Positions 44,745 to 55,400 of a stretch of DNA of 64,000 nt are shown piece after piece. The stretch is taken from assembly GCF_001293395.1 (NCBI RefSeq), contig NW_015438375.1, forward strand, positions 248,001 through 312,000, given 5' to 3'. The notes below the pieces were generated by a model. It did not search any database. It was given only the letters and a program-made list of their open reading frames with translations, and had not been told where the DNA came from. Made by a program: the position numbers and the translations under genes. The DNA is from Leptomonas pyrrhocoris. Lineage: Eukaryota > Euglenozoa > Kinetoplastea > Trypanosomatida > Trypanosomatidae. How positions within the stretch are numbered: the stretch's first letter is position 1; each line of letters starts with the position of its first letter.

Positions 44745-47700
44745 TTAAGCCGCTTGCCGTTTCGCCGTCACAGACGGCGTGCGTTGCGGACGCACCGCGT
44801 AACGATCCGGACCGCCAGCCCCATTCGCATCCACAGGAGCACCAGCACCAGCGTTGTTTTTGCTGCCTTGCGCGTTCGCCGCCGCTGACACAGGCCGACC
44901 CTCACGAGCCGCACGCAAGGCTGAAATCGCATCCGCCGCATTTGGTGCCGCCGTCGCATTGGCAGTGATTTTTGATGGCGATGCCGGGTTGAACTCCCGC
45001 TTCACTTCGTGTGGCGCGTCGCTCCGTGACACAGGGCGCGCCCTCACCGCAGAAGACTGGGTACCTCCATTCGTGCTCGCAGGTCCCCGCCCACCGCCAG
45101 TGGACGCCCAATCATTCCCTGCCGTTGCGCTGACTCCTTGCGCCGCCGCCGATGCTGTGGGCCCGCTCTTTTGCGGTGAGTCAGCCGCTGCTGCGGAAGC
45201 AGAAGGAGCCGGCGGAGAAGACCCAGCAAGCGGTGCCCGTGCCGCTCGCGGCGAGCGTGGCGCTGGCCCACACGGCGTGCTGCGCATCGGTCGTGTTGCC
45301 GGCATCTCCGCCGGCGGTGGCGCCAGCGCGGCGGCGATAACGGCTGGCTGTGTTGACTGCAGCCGCATCATCACTTCGCCTGTCAGCTGAAAGTTGATGT
45401 AGTTCGTCCCGTCCATAATCAGCCGGTGCAGGGACAGAAAGTGCACGACGTTGGCGGCCAGCTGCACCACCGCACCCGTCATGCGCGACGCAGACCCGGT
45501 AGAGTTGGAGGAGGCGCTGAGGCTGGAGGTGCTCAGCATGAGAGACGAAGTCGCTCCTTTTGGTGATGGGGCGGAGGCGGAGGACTGCGCAGAGGGCTCC
45601 CTTTCCGGCGTTGCGGAAGGACGATGACTGCTACGGCTCTCTGCACGGCTGCCGTAACGCGCAGCTCCGTTGTGCGCCTCTGTGGCGCCCGTGGAGCTTT
45701 CTGCGCGCGACGGAGATGTCGTGGAGTGCGGCGGGACAGGGCTCTCACCGCCTTCCTCGAGCGACGCGTCAGACAGGTGGCCGTGGTGGTCGCTGTCGAG
45801 TCGGACAACGTCGTTGATCGCCGTCGCCACGTGCTCTTCTGTCGGTGTTGCGTCGACGCGTTGCTTCGCTGCGTGACATTCGAGCACGGAGGCCAGGTAC
45901 AACCTCATGCCGCGAATCCAGTCCCGCAGCACCTCACGCACGAGGAAGAGCTGACGATCCAGCCGATTAGAAACAAAGCTTGTCACCAGAATGGCATTCT
46001 TGCGGTTGTGGATAACAGACTCGACGGAGTTTTCGATGATGACGATGCGATGCATGTGGCGGCCCAGGCGGCGCAGTTCCTTCGTGTAGTAGGAGTCCCG
46101 GTACCAGCGCACATCGCGGTAGATGGCCTCGTCGAAGATGGCGTTCTGCGGGTCGAGCCGGCGCACCGCACGACGCGCCAGACTCTCCTCGCTCGCCGTC
46201 CACAACACCAGCTCGAGGCGAAGGGGGCTTGTCTCCTTTCCCGTAGCTGGCCGTGCCTCGCCGGTGCTGCTGCCGACGTTGTCGATGTTGTAGTCGCCGC
46301 TCTCCTGTCGCTGAGCCACACGCGGGCGGTAGAGCGGCGTCATGCCCAACTTGAGCATCGCCTGGTTGTAGAGGCGGTTGGTGGCGTGCTGGCCACGCGC
46401 GCGGGTGTCAATAAATTTATAGCGCGGCGACGGGGCAAGACTGCGCAGGGTGTGCAGGAGAAGCTGTGCACCCGGTCGCAGCACCGTCCCGCCGAGACCG
46501 CGGTTATTGCAGAGCGTCTCATCGAGGTCGAAGACAACCGTGATGGTGTTGGCGGCTTCCTCCGGCGAGAGGAGGGCTGGCAGGAGGAGCTCCGTGGTAG
46601 CAGCCTTGTCGCTTTGCGGGCTCGTGGTCTCAACAGAGTGGGTGAGGGTGCCGCCATGACGCGGCACGGTGCGCCGTGGGTGCTCTGTCGGCGTCCCGAC
46701 ACAGTTATTCGCACCCACACCACCACTCAGCGCGCTTTCGGGAAGCATCCGACGGCGCCGCTCTGTGCCATCCGCCGCCGCCGCAGTGGCCGTAGGGGTC
46801 GCCTCACTGTTCACAGCCGTCTTTGAGGGGCAACGGGCGAACTTTGCGCCACTGCGATGGTTCACGGCGCTACTGCTATTGTTGCTCTCCGCCGTTGACG
46901 TCCGGCAGCCTCGTGACGACGGTGACCGCGGAGGTGTCTGCGAAGCCGCAGGTGGCACAGAAGATTGTGATAACGACGACGGAGCATTCTTGCGGTCTGG
47001 CTCATTGGCACTCGCTACGTCACTTCTGGCCGACGAGCCCGCTCGCTGCCACCGGCTGGTCTCCCGCGGCTTCTCTGACGTCTCTGCAGATGCGGATGCT
47101 ACGTCGGGCACCACACCGCTGCGCCGCGGCGCTGAAGGCGTCGTGGACACATCATCGCGTAGGGGCGGCTTGCTTGTTGCTGCCTTGGTCTTCTCCACAG
47201 CGGCCGACGACGCTTTTGGAAGCTCTGCGGCAACGGCATCTTCGCTGTGAAGAACTGGCGTGGGCTCGTCCGCCACCTCTCCTACCGACTGCGACTCCTC
47301 TTGTCTGTCCCGCCCTTCGACCGCCTCCTCCTGTTCCTCCATTTCCGCCTCCGAACTGCAGGACCGGAGGACCTCCTCGGCCTCGGCGGGGTCCATATCT
47401 GGGTCAATGAAGCTCAACTCGCGCCTTAGCGTGTTGGGGGAGTCGAGCAATTCCACGTTCTCGGGGTGGCGCTCTTTCGTAATGGTGCGCAGCAACTCCA
47501 ATTCCCGCTGTTGCTCCCGCTCGATGCGATGACGCAGGCGAGGGGTGATCGGGGCGTGGCCCGTGGTGTCGGTGGCCCGCGAGAGCCGGGCCTGCGCGCC
47601 GCCGTCGTCGTCGTCGCCCTCCTCCTCCCCCTCCTCCACATCCCCCACGTCCACCTTGTCAGAAACGAGAAACGGGTTGCACTGTTCGTCCTCGTCGTCC

Positions 47701-49958
47701 GTCGCAACCGCCCGACTGCCCGCCAAGTCCGCAGCCTTGCTGCTCCGCACCGCCGCCGCGGCCCGCCGATGGCTCCGCAGCATCTCCGCCTCTGCTTCCT
47801 CGTCTTCCTCGGCTTTCTGTGCCGCCTCCACGCATTGGGCCGCCGCCTCTTCACGCTGCCGCAGCTCCAGCAGATCCGCCAACAGGGCGGCGACGTTCTC
47901 CGCCGCAGGGGTGTGGGAACGCTCGCTGACGGAATGGGCACGGCGGTTGGACGGGTTGCGGGAGGTGCTCGGCGCCACCAGCGTCGGGGCGGAATGCGCC
48001 GTGGTGCTCTGTTCCTTCACCTCGACGTCGGCGTCCATCTCGAGGACCTTGGCCAGGTGGTCGGACAACACTCCCTCATCTATTCCAGCACCCGGGGTGG
48101 CACCGGCGGCGGTTGTGGTGGTAGTTGCGTTGACCGTTTCAGCAGAGGTTGTGTCGAGCACGCCAAACGTGGCGATCGTCATGAGCCGACTAAGACTGAG
48201 GCGCGAGGTACTTCTGGTATCGAGCTTGTCCTCCGCTGCTGTCGTCGCCGCGGGTGGCGCCGCAGACAGTCCTGCTCTGTCGGTGCGGCCTAAGTCATCG
48301 AATGAGAGGGGTGTCACGGCGCGACCACCAATCTTCTTTTCTTCCGCTGTCTTCCTCGTGGAAGCCAACGGCGGAGGGGCGCAGGGGGAGGTGCTGCGCC
48401 GGCCCGTGTCCCCCGTGCCGCTCCGCCGTGTAGCAGGCACGCTTGCCGCGGGAGCCGACGGCGACGTCCTCACTGCTGGCGCACCGATGGTGTGACGGCT
48501 CGTTGCCGCCGTGGCGGGAATCTCGTGCACGATGGGCGAGTCCTCCTGCGGCACCACGGTGGGACGAGTCGGTGGCGGCAGGGAGTGCATCTCCACCTTC
48601 GCTCTCGCAGCGGCACTCTCCGCTTTTGGCGAGTGCACGGGCGTTGAAAGCGCCGAACTCGCCGCCGTGGATGACGCGCGTCGGCGGCCTGACGCCATCT
48701 CTGACGATCGTGGTGAGCCGTGCGAGGAGCGGGATGCACTGCGCCCTCTTTGCGCCTCGTGTGCGCCGACCGGCGTCGACAGTGACAACAGCGTAGAGGA
48801 GGTGATGTCTGGCACGGAGGTGTTAAGTGCCTCAGCGGGGGTGTGCCCCGACATGGAAGCCGATGTGCTCGCCGTGCTGCATGGCTGCTGCGACGACTTT
48901 GGCGACTGGGACGGGTCTCGCAGTTCGCTTTGCGATGCATCGGCCACAGGCTGTGCTTTTCGTCGGACGGTGCCGATGGTGGGCGCCGGGTCCGCTACTC
49001 GGTGCACTGATGCCACAGGAGGGGCAGCGCCGGCCGCAGCAGCGGAGGCGTCTTCCCGTTCGCGGCCTCGTGGGGCGTCCGTGTTTTCTCCCACGGAAGT
49101 GTTGCCGCTGCGATCATCACTGGCACCTGTCTTCTTTCGCCCTGTCAACGCGCCTGTTGGACGAGAGCTGCTCTTCATCTGCGCTGCCCCGGGCTCGATC
49201 GGGCTAGCGGCGCCGCGTCGAATGCTGCCGTCGCGCGGGAGCGTCTTCTGTGACTCCGTATCACAACAGCTGACGGGCTTGCTGCCTCCTCGTGCAGAGG
49301 GAAGGCGCTGAAGCCGCCCTGATTCCACCGCTGCAGTGGTGTGCGTAGCGATGCCCGCGCGAGGCGCCACACCGTCTTCGCTCTCGTTGCTGTCGGATGA
49401 CGGCAGATGCGCTCGGCTGCTCACCGTTGACTGAGCAAAGCGTGGACCCTGGGTACGCCCTCTCGCCACCGCCGACGTCGTTGTCCGCGGTTTCTGCACG
49501 CCTGGTGTGAGGGTGGCGGTGGAGGAGCTGTAGGCCGGACTCGCAGCCCGTGGCGTGCTGATGCACTGCGTGGAAAGGTTTGTCGAGATGGGTGTGGTGC
49601 TCGGTGTAACGTTGCTGCTGCCCACCGCTCTAGTCGACGTACCCGCCGTGGCTGTTCGTGTGTAGGTGCCGGCTCTGCGTGTGGGAGTAGCGGTACGCGT
49701 CAGTCGCATGGTAGCAGCAGCAGCTGCTGCTGCAGTGGTGGTGGTGATGCTACCGGCCAGCAGGGGAGACGTGGTGGTAGATGACGATGTCGAAGGTGTG
49801 CCGACGTGCCGCGGCACTCCCTCGCGCCAACTAAGTCCAGGTGGCGTGTTAATTTTCTTGGAGGCCAGCGCAGCTCGCGTCTTTGGCTGGTTGGAGTTGA
49901 GGAGCGTTGGGCCGTCACTCGTCGTACTCTCACGCCGGAATGTTGAACTGGTCCGCAT
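44745..49958 (-). CDS. Giant low-complexity protein with FCP1/SCP-type (NLI-interacting factor) phosphatase domain
   Basis: The product has 1737 residues from the ATG at 49958; the frame extends 18 codons further only to a GTG, which I reject as a start. About the first 1130 residues are Ser/Thr/Ala/Pro-rich with acidic patches and look disordered. Residues about 1135-1340 form a HAD phosphatase domain of the FCP1/SCP type: VVFDLDETL with Asp1144 and Asp1146, LVLWTAS near 1260-1275, YYTKELRRLGR with the motif III Lys, and RIVIIENS where relatives have VDNSP. Thus Glu1309 replaces the usual motif IV Asp. Such enzymes dephosphorylate Ser or Thr, classically on the RNA polymerase II tail; the trypanosomatid polymerase lacks heptad repeats, so the substrate here is unknown. 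The remaining roughly 400 residues are again Ser/Ala/Pro-rich. Confidence 0.85.
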   Translation of the reverse strand: MRTSSTFRRESTTSDGPTLLNSNQPKTRAALASKKINTPPGLSWREGVPRHVGTPSTSSSTTTSPLLAGSITTTTAAAAAAATMRLTRTATPTRRAGTYTRTATAGTSTRAVGSSNVTPSTTPISTNLSTQCISTPRAASPAYSSSTATLTPGVQKPRTTTSAVARGRTQGPRFAQSTVSSRAHLPSSDSNESEDGVAPRAGIATHTTAAVESGRLQRLPSARGGSKPVSCCDTESQKTLPRDGSIRRGAASPIEPGAAQMKSSSRPTGALTGRKKTGASDDRSGNTSVGENTDAPRGREREDASAAAAGAAPPVASVHRVADPAPTIGTVRRKAQPVADASQSELRDPSQSPKSSQQPCSTASTSASMSGHTPAEALNTSVPDITSSTLLSLSTPVGAHEAQRGRSASRSSHGSPRSSEMASGRRRASSTAASSALSTPVHSPKAESAAARAKVEMHSLPPPTRPTVVPQEDSPIVHEIPATAATSRHTIGAPAVRTSPSAPAASVPATRRSGTGDTGRRSTSPCAPPPLASTRKTAEEKKIGGRAVTPLSFDDLGRTDRAGLSAAPPAATTAAEDKLDTRSTSRLSLSRLMTIATFGVLDTTSAETVNATTTTTAAGATPGAGIDEGVLSDHLAKVLEMDADVEVKEQSTTAHSAPTLVAPSTSRNPSNRRAHSVSERSHTPAAENVAALLADLLELRQREEAAAQCVEAAQKAEEDEEAEAEMLRSHRRAAAAVRSSKAADLAGSRAVATDDEDEQCNPFLVSDKVDVGDVEEGEEEGDDDDGGAQARLSRATDTTGHAPITPRLRHRIEREQQRELELLRTITKERHPENVELLDSPNTLRRELSFIDPDMDPAEAEEVLRSCSSEAEMEEQEEAVEGRDRQEESQSVGEVADEPTPVLHSEDAVAAELPKASSAAVEKTKAATSKPPLRDDVSTTPSAPRRSGVVPDVASASAETSEKPRETSRWQRAGSSARSDVASANEPDRKNAPSSLSQSSVPPAASQTPPRSPSSRGCRTSTAESNNSSSAVNHRSGAKFARCPSKTAVNSEATPTATAAAADGTERRRRMLPESALSGGVGANNCVGTPTEHPRRTVPRHGGTLTHSVETTSPQSDKAATTELLLPALLSPEEAANTITVVFDLDETLCNNRGLGGTVLRPGAQLLLHTLRSLAPSPRYKFIDTRARGQHATNRLYNQAMLKLGMTPLYRPRVAQRQESGDYNIDNVGSSTGEARPATGKETSPLRLELVLWTASEESLARRAVRRLDPQNAIFDEAIYRDVRWYRDSYYTKELRRLGRHMHRIVIIENSVESVIHNRKNAILVTSFVSNRLDRQLFLVREVLRDWIRGMRLYLASVLECHAAKQRVDATPTEEHVATAINDVVRLDSDHHGHLSDASLEEGGESPVPPHSTTSPSRAESSTGATEAHNGAARYGSRAESRSSHRPSATPEREPSAQSSASAPSPKGATSSLMLSTSSLSASSNSTGSASRMTGAVVQLAANVVHFLSLHRLIMDGTNYINFQLTGEVMMRLQSTQPAVIAAALAPPPAEMPATRPMRSTPCGPAPRSPRAARAPLAGSSPPAPSASAAAADSPQKSGPTASAAAQGVSATAGNDWASTGGGRGPASTNGGTQSSAVRARPVSRSDAPHEVKREFNPASPSKITANATAAPNAADAISALRAAREGRPVSAAANAQGSKNNAGAGAPVDANGAGGPDRYAVRPQRTPSVTAKRQAA

Positions 49959-50433
49959 CGTGTCCCTCGCGGATGTGAAGGAGGGACAAGGAAAAAGAGA
50001 AGGAAAAGGCACGCTGCAGAGCGGTGCTTGACGAGAGTAAAATACAAGCAGAAAAACACGAAGATTGAATCAGAGAAAACAAAATGATGGAGACAATACG
50101 CCTGCTCTGTTTCAAGCAGCGCCAATCGCCTAGAGGGGGAGGGGGGGAGGCAAATGAATAACACGGCCGATATATACAATTGAGGTAAAAGCACAAAGAC
50201 GAGGGCGGAGATGGACGTCTCCTGAGCAGAGCAACACGCAATGAAACAGCACTATGACTCTACAACAACAAAATACATATGAATGAAAAAAGAAATGCTT
50301 CTACGCAAATGAGCCAACAGCTGCTCAACGATCACGAAAATCTTTAAAAAAAAAAGAGGGGAGAGAGAGAGAGAAGGAGTTTCGACTACTCGACAAGAGC
50401 GCGATGCTCACGGTGGCTTCTCCTCACTTACAT

Positions 50434-50449
50434 ACACACACACACACAC
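50434..50449. repeat. (AC)n microsatellite
   Basis: A short AC run in the spacer upstream of the phosphatase gene. Confidence 0.85.
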
Positions 50450-51964
50450 CAGGAAGAGCTTTCGTAGACTCCCGCAGTCAGTTTAACACCCTCCGAGGGC
50501 TGTTCAGCAAAAATACAAATGGCTAATGGGGCTAATGAAACTAACAGAGTAGCGACGCTAGAAAAAGAAAAGGCGGCAGGTCAACGTGGGTTAACACTGA
50601 GCTTTAGAGAATGGAGAAAGCCTTTTACTTTTTCTACCAATCTCATACATGGTACAATGAATTCTTTCGGTTTGCTTTCATAAATCCCCCTTATTTGTGA
50701 TTGCTGGGCTAAACAAATATTTCGCCCCGTCGCCTCTTTGCTTTCCCGTGCGGACTCGGCGGCAGAGGTGTGAAATACGCGTATTGAGTGGAAGCCGGCA
50801 TGAGAAGACAAAGTTGAAGGTCAAGCAATGAAGTTGAGACACGATGTTTTCGCCTTGGCGGGAATAGAGAGCATCAAACAGAACAGCACTACTTCCCCTT
50901 TCTTGCATAGGACATCGAAGACGCTAGACAATCGCAACGACGACGACACAACGCTTCAATTGTTGGTGACCGTGTTGACCAGGATACCAGTCCGTGGTTG
51001 GCCGCTTGCTGTTAACTTTTTCGGAGTTCGAAAGTTAAACTCGAGGGTAAACGTTAGAGTAATAGAGAAAGAAAAGAAATACACCCTTTTGAGGTGGCAG
51101 TCGTCAATCGCGATATTCAACAGAAGATGAAAGCAAAACAAGAAAGAAAGACAGCATAAGCGAACACACAAACGCGCACATGCAAGATACCAAGGTGCTG
51201 AAAGAAAAAGAAAGAGTGCACCAACAGGAATCCCAACAGGAGGACAAAGGAGAATGAAGAAAACTCCTTCAATGTTCGAACGGCAATGATAGCCGAAACA
51301 GTTGTGCATTTGACTTCACACCCACTACCTTTCATCGCTGTCGTCAAAGAGACTACAAATGAGGGTAAAAAGGATTTTTAGAAAGCATAATGGCGTTGCT
51401 CAAAGTCGTCCAACACTACTACGGTTGTTGGAATAACGTCTTGCTTTCAAAAAAAAAAAAAACAGTGAATATAAAGAAGGGCTCAGGAGTCTTTCCCACT
51501 AGCACACTTTGCAGCCAACCAAACAAAAAACAGTTCTCCACGATCACCCCCAACAGGACGCTCGACCAACAACCGGCTCCTCGTTATCTTCCCAGTGTGA
51601 CCATTTGGGCGTATTTCTTTTTTGCATGAGGAGGAAAGCACAAAGAGCAAGAAACCACTACTTGTTTTGTTCTCTCACGTAATGGCCTCTCTTAGAAAGA
51701 AAAAAGAAAAACCTTGAACGTAACTGGGGTGCTTTGAAACTGCACACGCAGATGCCAAGCATATTGATAAAACTCTAATACATGTGCTAGCGTGAAAGAC
51801 GGCATCGCTTATCGCAGATGACTCCTACCTTTGCGCACCAGAGAGAAAAAAAAAAGAAAGAAAAGAAAACAATTCCTCTCGTACAGTAAAAACAAATGGG
51901 AAGAGAATTGAAACGAACGCAGAAAGAGAGAAAGAGAGAAAGAGTCGCGTACGAATTCCCTAGC

Positions 51965-51967
<3 letters not shown>

Positions 51968-51996
<29 letters not shown>
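51968..51996. repeat. (TA)n microsatellite
   Basis: An uninterrupted TA run of about 14 units in the presumed 3' untranslated region of the cyclin gene. It is self-complementary and could form a hairpin in RNA. Confidence 0.9.
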
Positions 51997-51999
<3 letters not shown>

Positions 52000-52448
52000 T
52001 TTTCCCCACTTCGCACGCGTCCTCCACAGCAAAGAATCCCGTGTGTACACCTCCAACGAACGGAGGAATGCGTATCGTATGTGGTCTCCGTGCAACGCAA
52101 TACAGAGTTAGTATGTACAAAACAAGAGGAGAAGTAAGAGGGAAACAGCAGCGACAGAGAAAGGAGTTGCTCCACACGCATGGGCCCCTTCACAAAGCTC
52201 GCAATACAATCTCAGCTGTTTTACATCTTCGGTTAGAACTGATGCGAGTGGTAAAAGAAAAAAAAAGAAACTCATGCAGTAACAGTAAAAAAAGGAATTC
52301 ATCTATGCTGACGGATTCGTTGAGGTATTGAGGGAGAACGATATATATATTTGCCTGTCCAACCTCGATCAAAGCAGAAGCCCCAGCTGAGGTGATGAAA
52401 AACAATAATAATAAATAATAAAAATTCGAGATATACATCGATGCAAGC

Positions 52449-55400
52449 TCACAGAGACGGTGGGGAGTGGGTAAGAGGTGGGCGACAGCGCTGAAAGTAC
52501 TCGTCCTCCGCCTCCGCCTCGTACCAGCCCTCCTCAGCTTCACCGTCCGCATAGTAGTACTCGCCTTCCTCGTCCTCGTAGCCCTCCTCATCGTCGTAGG
52601 CGTAGTAGTAGCCGTCCTCACCGTAGTAACCGTACTCGTCCTCCTCGTCGTACTCCCTTTCCTCGTAGTAGTAGCCGTACGCTTCCTCTGCACCACCGTC
52701 TGACCCTGCCTGCGCGTACGTGTTTGTGGAATCATGCGGATCGGCGTGCTTCACAGCTGGGTGACGCGCCCCCGGGCTGCGCGTCTCGTCGTGGCTGCTG
52801 CTCTGTCCAGACGACGCAGCGCGGTGCCACCGGCCGTGATGGACAGGGCTGCTAAGAGGCTGCGATGACGGCGCAACGGCGGTGAGCTCTGCCGGCGCCG
52901 GCTTGCGGCGGGTGCTGCTCCTGCTGTTGTGGTTGCCACTGACCTTGTCCACGCCGTACGTGTGCGACGCCCGATACGGGGCGTTGCTGCTGCAGTCATG
53001 TAGGCCAGTAGCTGCTCGCATGCCGGCCTGACCTCCACGACCGGCTGTGTTGTGCAGCGCGCCTTCGTTGACCACGGTACGCGACTGCGGTCTCTTGAGT
53101 TCTTCTGGCGCCTTTGCAGGTGCCAAGACGTTCAGCTGACCTCGCACGAGCGATGCGGTGACGCCGAGAACATCGCGGACCTGCTGGACCATTCCAAACG
53201 GACCCCAGCGAGTGCTGCCGCTGGCATTCGTTGTAGTGCTGATAGCTGTCGTGTTGGGCGCGGTGGTGGAAGTCAGGCTGTGACCAGCAGCAACAGCACC
53301 CATCGCCGACATCGTCCCTTCCGAGGCAGTGGTGCCGCCTGTGCAACGCGACGCACCGTGCTGCTCCGCCGTGGAGGGCTGCCGCTTGGCATAGGCAGTG
53401 GCCGACGCGTGTGTCGTCTGCGCAGAGCGAGAAAACCCGTTGGACCGGCTGCTGCCAGCAGCTGTGCCAGCAAAGGCGTTCGTCAGGAACGGTGCCGTCG
53501 CCAGCTGCGAATTCGACGCATCTGCGCCGAAGAGGCCGTGGCCGGCGGCGGCGGCGGCGGTTGCAGAATTTGGGTTCTGCCGCTGCGCGTAGTGGCTGGC
53601 GTACCCCTGACCGCCTCCCTGCGATTGCTTGAAGAACCCGACCGGGGAGTTGGGCTCCATCGGAGGCGGGCGCGGCGGATTCGTTGGGCTGGCGCCGAGG
53701 CAACTCAGCTGACGAACGGAGCGCGGGCTGGGCGGCTCCCGCTTGCCGTGCACGACGCTGAAGAGCCGCGCCCGCAGCGGTGGCGGACACGCCGGCAGCA
53801 TGCCGTGCACGGGCGACGGCGGCACCCCCGTTGCACGGAGGCACGACACGGAGGTGCTGACGCTGCCAGCAACGCTGACACCGCTCAGGGTGCTGCGCGC
53901 GGCCTCCAACAAACTCGGTGGCATCGCAACAAAACTGCCAGGGCTGCAGACGCTCGGACTGCCAAACTCGCACAGCGGAAAAACGGCTGAAGGGGCTTCC
54001 GCGACTCCGGTCGAGTGACACAACGGCGCGACATCGGCGGACGCGTCCTTCGAGCTGAGCGCCGTGCTGCTTTCGAGGCGCATGGGTGGGAAGGCCCTCG
54101 ACGCCGGAATGGAAAGAGGAGAGGTGATAGCGGCGACACCGGCGGCCGTGTCGTCGGCGGAGGAGTCCCTCTTTTCCACCGACTCCGCGGGTGCCCCACT
54201 GAACTGAGACGACGAGGCTGGGGAAAACGTGCCCGAGCTTGCCGAGGCAAGAGCTGTGCTGTGGCTCTCTACTCCACGCACAAAGTACGACTGCAGCGGC
54301 GTCATCAAGTCACGGCGCGTGGCGAGGGTCTCCATCCAGCTGAGCCACTGCTCCACCTCTGCCTCCTTCAGCAGCAGGTCAAAGTCGATCAGGTACAGAA
54401 AGTCCAACTCCAACTTCGTCATCTCACTTCGCGGAATGCCAGAGGAGGTGGCGAAGTGCGCGTTGAGGCGAGCCGAGCTGTGCTCATCGTACACCTTGGC
54501 CGCCACAAGAATCGCTGTTGTCGTCAGGCGGTACCAGTTGGCGTGTGTAATGCTCAACAGCTCTGAGGCGCACTGCACCGTGACACGTGCCAGGTAGGCG
54601 AGGGCTGCGATGAAGACCATCGGCGCCATCTTTCCGTGGTGCCGGCCCAGTGCGGCGAGCAGCGCCGGCACCGTTTCGTCTGTCGCGTTCTCCTTTTCGA
54701 GCTCTGCGTGACGCGCCTGACCAGCGGCACTGAAGAAGAAGCTGCGGGACGGCGGCGCAGGGGCCGACGGCGGCGGTGGGAAGGCGCGGGTGGGAGGGCA
54801 GAGGCCCCCGCTGAGCTCCCGCGTGTGCAGTCCGTGCGTGTTTTGGGCCGCGTTCGGAAAGCACGGCGGGTAGGCCGGCGCATTGGAGCCGGCAGCCGTC
54901 GTGCTGAACAGCGACGCGTGCCCCGCAACGGGGGACACTCCGCTGCTGCGTGGGGAGTCAAAGGACAGAGTGCTGGTGGCAAGGTCGTGGTTGCTGTCAC
55001 CGCGAATAAACTCGCGTTGGCTGTCACGCCACGCGGCCGGCGCGTTGGCCACCCGTTGCGCGCACTCGCCCATCAATTCTTCCAGCGCCACCTCGTAAAA
55101 GACGGCAAAGCGCTCCATGGAGAACGCATCGGTGCACGTCTTCGTAGGGGAGGCAGCAGCACTGGCAGAGTCGGCCGTCGCGGTGCCGGCGGTGCGCCGA
55201 GAGAGTGAGGACGTCGACAAGCAGCTGCCAACGAGGGAGTGAGGCCGACTGTAGAGCTGCCGCACACCCATCGGGTCCTCACCGGCAACGACGCGGGAGG
55301 CGACACCTGCAGCGTTGTGATCCACGACCCCGCTCAACACTTTTCGAGCAGCGGGGGTATACGCGGCAGGCGGAGGAGCGGTCGCACGCGAGGTGGCGGT

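Larger units (their letters stand above)
49959..52448. other. long gene-poor spacer (about 2.5 kb)
   Basis: No convincing gene. It should hold the splice region of the phosphatase gene and a long 3' untranslated region of the cyclin gene. It contains a CA repeat (about 50434-50449), a GA-rich run (about 50358-50373), an A-rich block near 51449-51462, and a (TA)n repeat at 51968-51996. Many A/G-rich plus-strand blocks are pyrimidine tracts in the transcript. Degenerate retroposon-derived elements (SIDERs) are common in Leishmania 3' untranslated regions, but I cannot recognise one by eye. Confidence 0.6.

Noticed and set aside
50828-51130. A 100-codon plus-strand frame with an ATG start
   Set aside because: It runs against the transcription direction, lacks a good upstream pyrimidine tract, and is AT-rich; a chance frame is more likely.
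50956-51309. A 117-codon minus-strand hydrophobic frame resembling a membrane protein
   Set aside because: Its Phe/Leu/Cys content follows the pyrimidine-rich composition; no coherent helices with loops are seen.
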